From Ophioderma brevispina (lineage: Eukaryota; Echinodermata; Ophiuroidea; Amphilepidida; Ophiodermatidae), in contig JAMKCH010012612.1 in assembly GCA_023653785.1 (NCBI GenBank), positions 1 through 64,000 of the forward strand: a stretch of DNA of 64,000 bases, in the 5' to 3' direction. A program made the position numbers and the translations under genes. Position 1 is the first letter of the stretch. Each line of letters opens with the position of its first letter. Positions 56,015 through 64,000 of this stretch are shown here, in pieces. The notes under the pieces were generated by a model. That model was not told where the DNA came from and made no database searches. It saw nothing but the letters and a program-made list of their open reading frames with translations.

Positions 56015-57805
56015 GCAGTTGGCAAAGTTCATAACGCACAGGCGTACACGAAATGCTAAAGATAAGAACATCGCCAAGCCGTAGGTGTTTATGCAAACCG
56101 GTCGGCCTTTCTCTTTCCCGAAAAAATCACAGATAATATGTTATCCGTTGAATACAGATTAATTTAAGTGTATGTTGACTGATGGGTTTCATTTCCTGAT
56201 GAGTAAAACACCCCTTCAAATGTGACTAGTCTAGTATGCGTGGATGGAACACATTGACATACACGTGAGTACCTATTACCTCTAGGGTATTTTCTTGCGG
56301 ATGATCAGACCCGTTAGGTGTGATGATGTTGATAAATAGAGAGATTGCAATTACGCCCTCCTTAGGCCAAACCGGAGTGCAACTTTTTAAAACCTTGTTT
56401 CATTTTTTGGCCAGAAAAAAAATATGCTGAAAATTCAAATTACTTCCAACACTCTGTTTTCTTTTTATGAGTATTTCAATTCCCCATACAGCACCATGAT
56501 AACATAATTAACATGGTGGTGTACATGCCAAAGTATGTTTTGACAAAAATGAGGGCGCCCCTTCCACCAAATCGCTGACTGTCTTTACAAGACAGTGCAT
56601 GGTGCTTCAATGTGAATCTGCACACATTAGGAAATCTTACTTGTGTTTGAAATGCAACGATTGAAAAAATAAATCGGATCCATCTAGAAATACCAATGAA
56701 GACAATAAACATGTATTATAGCGAGAACACAGCACCTTAAACCTTAAACATAGAGAATTCATTATTTTAAGTCATACAAAAACGTGCAAACATAAATATA
56801 CTAAATATCACAGTGATATTCATTCAGAGACTCAGTGGTCAAAACAAACCTGTTGATTACAACATTCCAGTGTAAAAGAAGATATGGTCCGGCAGGAACC
56901 GTAGTCCGGGCTCCATAGACGACAACGAAATAAGCGTGAAACTAATGTTGCGTGAAGAGTCAACTGAATCGAGTGCCGTATTCTTCACCGTTGTAAGGGC
57001 GGACTCGTTGAAGCCGGAGTGACATATCTCCTGCCACACAGGTTTAACTGTTTAGGTTTGTTGTGTAAGTTCAGTTTCTCGATCCGCCATTTGTCCGAAT
57101 CCAACATAAACTGATTCCATAATCCCTCTAGTCTTTCATATATAAGGGTGCTTCAGGTGGGCGTAAAATTTTCTTATTTGTACCTTGGGCGGGCAGGCAG
57201 CCTATGGGTTCCTGCCCCTTTCTGCTGCCCTGGGGTTTGCTGAAAAGTTCCATTACTCTCACATGGTTCCGCGCCGATTGCGCTACAAATTTGCCCGTGT
57301 TAGAAACTAACTCATAAAATATAATTGTAATAGAACAAAATTCTCGCGAAACCGGCGGAAATTACCATTTTAAAACTATTTTGGTAAAAAATATGAGGTT
57401 ATTTTTGGGTCACAAACACGTGATGGGCATCAACCTTGGGGGGATGATCGTATTGACCATCCCCGCCTCATCAAAATATAATTGAGGGTGATAGCTACCC
57501 CCCATCCCCCCGGTAGTTACCCTATGAGGGTGCTTCTTGCCACTCGCGGAAGCATTAAATCTCTGGTCTCGTTCGCACTGCTAGAAGCCTTTGCATGCCA
57601 AATCTCACATTATTTTGTTTTCCATTTCCTGAGCCGCCTCGCGCCACTTTCTGTTGTTTTCCTTTTTAGTCGGCCACTCTATCCTTTTATCCTAGTTGGT
57701 AGTTAATTTACCACATGGTCGACACAATTAACATTTTGCTGCGCGCGTATGAATGTCAGGAAATAAGTGTGTTAGTTTGTGTTTTCAGCAGCCATTTAAA
57801 GGACA
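56015..57805. other. No recognisable gene
   Basis: AT-rich DNA with a GC-richer patch (57190-57290). The frames at 56476-56712 and 56857-57039 (minus) have no domain. Confidence 0.45.
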
Positions 57806-57811
57806 CTGGTG

Positions 57812-58004
<193 letters not shown>

Positions 58005-58129
58005 TAAGGGTTGTTGTTACCCGACTATTACTGGTCAATACAGTGAGCTTACAGTGGTTTGCACGTATTACTACTATAATTATAGTGTTTTGTTAACGCC
58101 GATGATGTTTCATTGCTTCGTAATTCAGA

Positions 58130-58262
58130 TTTTGGATGCGACGGTAAAAAAATTTGGGGCAACCGGCGAGCGTAGCGCGCCGAAAAAAATTGTTTCTCGA
58201 CAAAAAAGGTCCACTTTAAGCAAATCCGCACCCCCTCCCCAAATAAATTCCTGGCTACGGGC
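58130..58262. repeat. Interspersed repeat fragment (GGCGAGCGTAGCGCGCCG block)
   Basis: Contains a short GC palindrome ggcgagcgtagcgcgccg, cctccccaaataaattcctg and ggctacgggcctg, words I recall as a common invertebrate repeat end. Single copy here. Confidence 0.35.
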
Positions 58263-58265
58263 CTG

Positions 58266-58440
58266 CATGGACCGATCGCCGAGGGTTTGGGGACTTCCAG
58301 TACCTCCCTGCTTTTGTTGTAGAGTTAAGGACCGATCCCCAGGGTTTAGGGACTTCCAGTGCCTCTCTAATTTCAACTGGGAGGTTATCATGGCCCGATC
58401 CCCAACCAGGTTTTGGGGACTCCGCGTTTTCTTATACCGG
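58266..58440 (+). repeat. Minisatellite, period about 65-70 bp, right of the poly(A) insert
   Basis: Two and a half units built on atggaccgatc-cccagggttt-ggggacttccagtgcctctc. The same unit lies left of the poly(A), so a 57861-58265 insert splits one array. Confidence 0.82.
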
Positions 58441-58559
58441 TGGATGGCGCAGTGTTGGCCAAATTTGTTGACGATCATTATATGACCGGTGTACAGAAAA
58501 CAAAAGGAAATAATATAGAGGCATTCTCTTTTAGGTTTGTACATTTACAGATTTAATAC

Positions 58560-59643
58560 TGTTATATAGCCTCCATTTTGTGATTGAAAATAGTATTTTA
58601 TTTTATTTTCTCAATTTTATTTGAGAAGAGATTTCTCACGGGAAAAGTACTTTGTTTACTATAAAAAAGAGAAAGGGGAATTCCCCTAGTGTTGTTTGTG
58701 CAAAATGCACCTGTTATTTACATCAAGCAAGAGTTGAGTGGAATTCCCCAAGATGTAAACTTAGAAACTGAGTCAAGTTGTTTATGCTTTAAGATCAAAA
58801 CATGTTACATGATCTGGTGATTCCCCATGAAGTTATAAATGTGAAATGATGCAATTCAGATGATGTAATTTTTGTGAAATCAGATTTGACAGTGCTAGGT
58901 TATGTTTATGCATGATGATGATGTAATGATTATTGTTAGAAAGGGGAATCTGGCTGTGAGAAGTTAAATACTTGTGACTGAAAGACTCAGGGGCCAGCAG
59001 TAGTAACCATGAAGCTATACAGTATAGTTATTTATAGCTAGTTTTAATCTACAATAATGGTAGATTTGAGCTTTACATATTGCCAGGATTTATATAATAC
59101 TGGATGCCGCCGGAGCTTGATAGCTAAAGTGTCTGCTGTCATCTTTGAAGCCAGAAGAGCTTCAGTTTTAGAATCAAAACTAGGGATTCCAGTTGTGGGT
59201 CCTATATGAGGGGACATTAGCGACTAACATCTGATGGTGGTAGAATACCTGGATGGTATTGCAGAAAATTAGTGTCGTCGAGGGAAAAATGTCGTCTTGA
59301 ACTGCTGGACCCAAAAATTACCTTCACGTCTCCAGAAGATTCGATGGAATATCCAGGATATTTATGGGTGAACTTATGTGCTGTTTCATTTGAAGTCTTC
59401 GTTGTGAGGACATATCATTGTTGACCTGCAACGCTTTTCAACCAGGACACTAGAGAACTCTTAAGTATAAAATTGTGTGTAATTGTTAATAGTAATTATG
59501 TTTTGGACATACCAAATTCTTCGAACCAATTTTAAAAAATCATTAATCTGTTATATTATAAAATTCAGAAGTAATCCACTTGTGCACAGGGCTCCATTAT
59601 TGTGTTGAAAGTTATTTAGACCTTGACGCTACGAGAGTAAACA
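58560..59643 (+). mobile_element. Solo LTR, 1084 bp (unoccupied relative of 35853-37275)
   Basis: Begins TGTTATATAGCCTCC and ends ...GAGAGTAAACA. Flanks atac (58556-58559) and atgc (59644-59647) are a 4 bp target duplication with one difference. Matches the reverse complement of 35853-37275 apart from the MITE there. No primer-binding site follows. Confidence 0.8.
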
Positions 59644-59647
59644 ATGC

Positions 59648-60555
59648 ATATTAGTAAAAAAGGGGTAGTTAGAGTGGGTTCATCAATAGCGATGTGAGAC
59701 ACAACTTATTGATTTTTTAGACCGTTCTTTTCCTAGTAGATTTAAAATATCTTATAATATTCTAAAGCTGCGAGAGCAGGCCTTGCAAATTCCTTGTTTA
59801 GAAAATCAGGGATGAGCAGCTTCCCTGGCTAGGAAAATATCATATAAGATCAAACCTAGCAGTGGCTATGAGGAGCAGATGTATTCCGCCAGGCCTGCCT
59901 ATGTGAAGAAATTTAACCTTAGGATTCGGCATCCGAATTTATGTCACGAAATTACGGTACAAGAACTAATTTTTCCGACGGCCATTAGAGGCAAAATAGG
60001 CTTGTGTATAATGACAACATCTAAAACCGTCCGTCTGGAACCGAAATTGGGACCATAAGTGTTATCAGCATCATTTATTCATAATACCAGCAAACCCCAT
60101 CTTTATGTTATCACTGTATAATCGATTTATTTAATAATAATCCGTCTTGGTCTCCCGGGTTTTCTTTGAAAATCTATATAAACACTGGTTTTTTTAATAG
60201 TAACTGAAATTAACGCTCTAAATAATGAACGTATTTGACCTCTTCTTAGAAACCTAATTACTCTGCTTACAAGTCGCAGATCGATCACTCTGTTATAAAA
60301 TAACGTTTTTATCTGAGTAATCCTAGTCATAACTTCGGCATTCGCTCCATTAATTTTCGCCCTCGTTCATTTAATTATTTTCAGATGACATGTTTGTTAT
60401 TAAAATGAAGTGAAAACCCTATTAAAGACAGTTTTAGTGACGCAAATCCGAGTAATTATTCATGCTTTAGTGATTGTCATAAGGCTGTGTGATAAGTTTC
60501 TCCTTTATATTAATTAAAGAACAGAAATATGTTATTTATATATCATTCCTTCTTT
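59648..60555. other. No recognisable gene
   Basis: A 67-residue minus-strand frame at 60127-60330 (Arg-rich) lacks a known domain. AT-rich. Confidence 0.4.
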
Positions 60556-60557
60556 CA

Positions 60558-60830
60558 AATCATCATCATCATCATCATCAGCATCATCAATCATCATCAT
60601 CATCATCATGAATCATCATCATCATCGTCAACTTTCCCATCATCATCTTCTCTAATTCTCATCACCCTATCATTCATCATCATCCCATCATTTCTCATCA
60701 TCCCTATCATTCGCATCATCTCTATCATTCTCATCAGTCACCTATCATTCTCCATCATCTCTCTATCATTCTCATCATCCCGATCATTCTCATCATTTCT
60801 ATCATTCTCCTCATCCCTTCATTTTCATCG
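60558..60830 (+). repeat. ATC/CATT simple repeat array
   Basis: (CAT)n grades into a longer unit, tatcattctcatcatc. The His/Ser/Ile-rich frame over it is an artefact. Confidence 0.95.
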
Positions 60831-61050
60831 ACGAGCTGTCGACACAGGTTTGATAGAGGTTGTCGACGAGCTGTCGACGTAGGGGTAACGTAGGAGGTGT
60901 CGACGAGTTGTCGGACATAGGTTTAACGTAGAGGTCGACGATGTTGTCGACATAAGTTCAAGTAAGGGTCGACAAGCGGTCGACATAGGGGTAAATGGGT
61001 CGACAAATTGTCGAACGATTTGCTAAATGTGGATCGGCGTCTGTCGATCT
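60828..61050 (+). repeat. GTCGAC-rich minisatellite, period about 36-40 bp
   Basis: About six units on gtcgacgagctgtcgacata-ggggtaacgtagag. Each unit holds two GTCGAC-type palindromic words, so single strands can form small hairpins. Confidence 0.85.
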
Positions 61051-61131
61051 TGGGGCTCGCAGTAAGATTGAAGTTATTAGCTGAAATGAAATAGTTGACT
61101 TACAGTATAACTTACTTTGACTCATAACTAA

Positions 61132-61355
61132 TGTAAATTAAGTGAATAATCATTTATTGAGGGACAGAGATACCGGAAAAGTTGTCTACCCCTTCTGGCT
61201 TTTGTGCCGCCGAGCCAGTCCCAAACCGGAGCTTCTGTCCTCCTTATACTTACCTGGGTGTTTTTGATGGCCCAAAAGCCACCAGTGCCACGCTACACAA
61301 AAGCATTGGGTGGGCGGGGCGAGTCGATTTACACCCATCCGGATTTTTCGCTACA
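61132..61355 (+). mobile_element. Probable 5' LTR end of a Gypsy-like element
   Basis: The sequence just before the primer site ends ...TTCGCTACA, as an LTR should (CA terminus), with AAAAG as spacer. The start could be TGTAAATTAAG at 61132 or TGTCTACCCC at 61183. The 3' LTR is outside the window, so this cannot be settled here. Confidence 0.45.
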
Positions 61356-61360
61356 AAAAG

Positions 61361-61375
61361 TGGTGGCAGCGGTGG
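61361..61375 (+). other. Primer-binding site complementary to tRNA-Leu 3' end
   Basis: TGGTGGCAGCGGTGG is complementary to the 3' end ...CCACCGCTGCCA plus CCA of animal tRNA-Leu(AAG), over 15 bases, as I recall that tRNA. Its place 5 bp after an LTR-like CA end and before gag is as expected for priming of minus-strand DNA synthesis. Confidence 0.75.
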
Positions 61376-63400
61376 ATGTTATTTGAAGTAAAGGCTCGGA
61401 GGAGAGAGAATGACAGAGAAGGGGGAGTGGGAGACAGTGGGGGAGAGAGGAGGGGCAGCTGGGGAAACAAGTGGGGAGAAGTAGCGAGGTCGGGAGAGGT
61501 GGCGACGTCAAAGGGTATAGATGGAGAATGGTGGAGGCGGAGTTGTAGATGGAGGAGGGCACGCGATAGTTAGTGTGGAGGAAGAGTCCATCAACCGCTG
61601 GCGAAAGGTTGAGAAGGCGTCTGAAGAGAGTGATGGGAGAGGGGGCGAAAGAGGAGCCCCGACGTGTACGTTAATCACCGGTGGAGGGTGTATGGAGCGC
61701 AGGTGAGCTTCAATCCGCGGGGAACTGAGTGAACGGAGAGGGAAGGCTTTCTCCAAATTTTGAGAGGGCCGACGGGGGAAGAATCTCGGGGACGCGTACT
61801 GATGTTCGGGGGGAAGAGGTCGAGGAAGAGTCTGAGGCTAGCGGAGGCGGAGTGAGAGGGGGAGAGTGGGGTGGGCGAATAGAACAAGCTTTGGTTAGGA
61901 CAGCTACACGATAAGTTGGGGTCAGTTCGAGGTGATCTGAAGGAGGAGGAGTTAGAAGTTGGAAAGAAGGCGGTGGGTTGGAGAGAAAGGAGACCCGGAG
62001 TGGAACTAGAACGGAACACAAGCACAACGAGTGGGCGGGAGAGAATAGAATGAAAAGGGAGGTTGGAGGAAGATCGGCTAAACGGAGAGGGAAGGGGGAA
62101 GATAGGCTGGTAAGCCTGTTATGCCAAGCCTATAGAGGGAGAGAGAGAAAAACACTGGGAGACGGGGCGGAAGGATAGGGAAGCGGAGGGGTCGAGTGCG
62201 AGAAGTTGGGCGAGAGGCGGGACCGGGGGAGACAACGTGAGAAGAGCTTAGGGAGTGTAGAGCATGGCAGAAGACCGGCTCGCATACGTTAAAGGGGAGG
62301 CGGACAGTGAAGAAGAGCGGAAGCGATTGAAAGGGAGGAGGGGGCCCTGTCAGAATGGGGTCACAGCTGTAAGAGACGGTGCGAAAGGTAACGCGATGAG
62401 AGTGATACAGAGGAGGGGGAAGAAGAATCGTCGGGGAAGAGTCCTGGTAGTGCTGTGAAGGCATGAAGTGATAGCGAAGGGCACCAAACAAAATTGAAGC
62501 GTGAGAAGAGGCTTCGAGGGGTGCGAGGAGTTTGAGGCTAGGTTCGGTCCTCGGAAGCGGGAGAAGGGACCCCCGAAGTTTAGTGGTAAAGACTTTGAAA
62601 GATTTTTTTTTACTTCCACATGTGAGGCGTGATAAGCCAGTATATTCGCTGGTCAGACCGAGAGGCGCGTTTCAGTGTTACCAGTTGTCAGGGAGAGCTG
62701 ACCTGCTTGGTGTCATGACATTCAACCGGAGGAGATGAGGTACAAGAGATGGTGGCCGTGATGGCTAAAGAAGCTTTGGCCCGAGGAGTGTGCCGCAGAA
62801 TTATTTCTTAGACATTGACTCGACGGGAACAAACACGTGGGGCGAGCCTGATATGATTGGGGAGAGATATTAAGAGGTAGTGGATTGGCCCCCCCCCCGT
62901 ACCGACAAGATAGCAGAATGACTGATAGGGAGCACTTTAAGAGGGCAGTAGCAAGACTCTGAGTGCGGAGAGAGTGTTAGCGCGAGTGCCGGAGGATTGG
63001 ATTCCGCCATAAGAAGGCGGAAGTGTGGAGTCGTTCTGTAGACGGAAACTATAGAGGCTAATAAGAGGCCAGATCGCGGATCGATGAAGAGCTATGAGGG
63101 GAGCTCAAACAGGATCTGAGGGAGGAGATAACCAAAGTGAAGGCAATGGATTCTCAGTCGATTGGTATGTCCGTCTCGGGGACCGCTGCCGAGTAGAGGC
63201 AGGCGATGGGCCGCGGGGTCAGAGTCGTTGCTATCAATGTGACCGGCCTGGACATTTTGCCAGAGACTGTCGAGAAGGGTCACGACAGGAGAGAAAAGGT
63301 GTTTTGGGCCGAAGACCGGGTAACATGGCAGCGGTTTTGTAACCTCAACCTCGCCCAGTTTGTATATTGTGGTGAGCAGGGGACAATGAGTCCGGTGTGT
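61376..63400 (+). pseudogene. Gypsy-like gag
   Basis: G-rich sense strand with many frameshifts. A leader and Gly/Arg/Glu-rich N-terminal part (61376-62530) comes first. Then a capsid-like stretch contains PRSLV, DFFLLPHV and FQCYQLSGRADLLGV in overlapping frames (about 62560-62720). The nucleocapsid zinc knuckle CYQCDRPGHFARDC (63229-63270, CX2CX4HX4C) and a basic tail REGSRQERKG follow. Gag packages RNA in a cytoplasmic particle. The frame that holds the knuckle is open from 63094 to 63342 only. Mag/SURL-type affinity is possible and not demonstrated. Confidence 0.8.
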
Positions 63401-63599
63401 TAAAAAGCAGGGAAACGGAGTGGGGCCACCCCAAGGCCCAGGGGAAGGCCAGAGGCGAAGAGGGGCAAGGGGCGGAAGGGCCCGAAAACAGGAAAAGAGC
63501 AGTCCTCACTTAGAACGGTCGGGATAGATGAGGTGAGGGTGGGTGACAGTGCAAGTAAGGTAGTTGTTAGATCTTTGTTGTCCCACGGTTGTCGTGAGG

Positions 63600-63880
63600 G
63601 GAGGGGGTGTAGCTCTGCTGATACTGGTGCTCTAACACCCATTCTCAAGGTCGGAGCATTACCACTCATCCAGGAGGGGCGACGACCGCGGGTTGGAGCC
63701 TAGTGAGTTTACTTTACACCAGGCGGACGGGCAACAAGTGAAAATGTGGGGGGAGCGATACATGGAAGTTAAAGTGGGGGGCAGTTGCCACGAGTTGAAG
63801 GTGATAGTGGCGGACGTGGGTACGCGACGTTGGGGCTGGTTACAGTTGAGGGTTGGTGACACGCTGGTAAATTGTTAGAA
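63600..63880 (+). pseudogene. Retrotransposon aspartic protease, start of pol
   Basis: SADTGALTPILKVGAL, with the catalytic DTG at 63620-63628, follows the gag tail. A frameshift near 63690 leads to a 61-residue frame with EFTLHQADGQQVKMWGE, the flap region, and VIVADVG. The GLDFL-like end of the fold is degraded. The protease cuts the Gag-Pol polyprotein. RT, RNase H and integrase should lie beyond the right edge. Confidence 0.72.
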
Positions 63881-64000
63881 CTGGGGATGATGAATCTTTT
63901 CACGCTCGATTAACTTGTCTTTCTAACGTGCGGGTGCCACCTGAGCATGAGATGATAGGCTGCAGTTGTGGGGGAGATGTGTTGGGGGTGTTGGGCTAGT

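Noticed and set aside
60529..60882. 117-residue His/Ser/Ile-rich frame
   Set aside because: Translation of the ATC/CATT simple repeat; no other coding evidence.
61329..62491. Several Pro/Ser-rich minus-strand frames
   Set aside because: Antisense shadows of the G/A-rich gag strand.

Overview
This window looks like AT-rich, intron-scale eukaryotic DNA from an invertebrate animal, probably marine. The basis is the mix of non-LTR retrotransposons, tRNA-derived SINEs, a Gypsy-type retrotransposon, TA- and TTAA-flanked MITEs, fold-back palindromes and long microsatellites. I found no bacterial operon, rRNA, CRISPR array or convincing host gene. Almost everything recognisable is a mobile element, a piece of one, or a tandem or inverted duplication. 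Copies of the same repeat differ by many 1-2 base indels, often in homopolymers. Most reading frames are therefore broken, by real decay or by residual long-read error, and coding calls are given as pseudogenes. The assignment to a phylum is inference.

Layout. 1-12 kb: a tandem duplication of about 5.1 kb. Each unit carries a TA-flanked transposon nested in a TTAA-type MITE, a minus-strand LINE C-terminus and a plus-strand LINE reverse transcriptase. A 1 kb palindrome lies between the units, and a further 1.9-2.0 kb tandem duplication follows. 12-25 kb: MITEs, a 171 bp direct repeat around a poly(A)-tailed insert, a motif array repeated in inverted orientation 11.5 kb further on, and two more copies of the TA transposon, one inside a (GTA)n tract. 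25-31 kb: a 45 bp-period minisatellite, a second large fold-back with a LINE tail inside it, and a Penelope-like inverted repeat between (TA)n tracts. 32.7-35.8 kb: a LINE with an endonuclease-RT internal deletion, split by a DNA-element-like insert and a tRNA-Met-like SINE. 35.85-37.28 and 58.56-59.64 kb: two solo LTRs in opposite orientation; one carries a MITE and the other is the matching empty site. 38.3-42 kb: an 830 bp tandem duplication whose second copy holds a 2 kb TA element, so the first copy is an empty site. 42.7-43.2 kb: two tRNA-derived SINEs. 43.84-50.71 kb: a 6.9 kb composite with long, internally repeated inverted ends, enclosing an RT fragment, four tandem copies of an RT C-terminal domain and a Cys-rich gene fragment. 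50.5-54 kb: a 1.75 kb tandem duplication with recurring GTCACGTGTGTGAC motifs. 54.6-56 kb: another TA element with a TTAA MITE inside. 57.8-58.4 kb: a minisatellite split by 141 consecutive A. 60.5-64 kb: ATC and GTCGAC arrays, then the 5' part of a Gypsy-like element (LTR end, Leu-tRNA primer site, gag with zinc knuckle, start of protease), cut off by the window edge.

The recognisable coding pieces do not form a pathway. They are the replication machinery of selfish elements at different stages of decay, with later elements inserted into earlier ones. The most distinctive structure is the 43.84-50.71 kb fold-back composite with its internal array of a 515 bp RT C-terminal unit.
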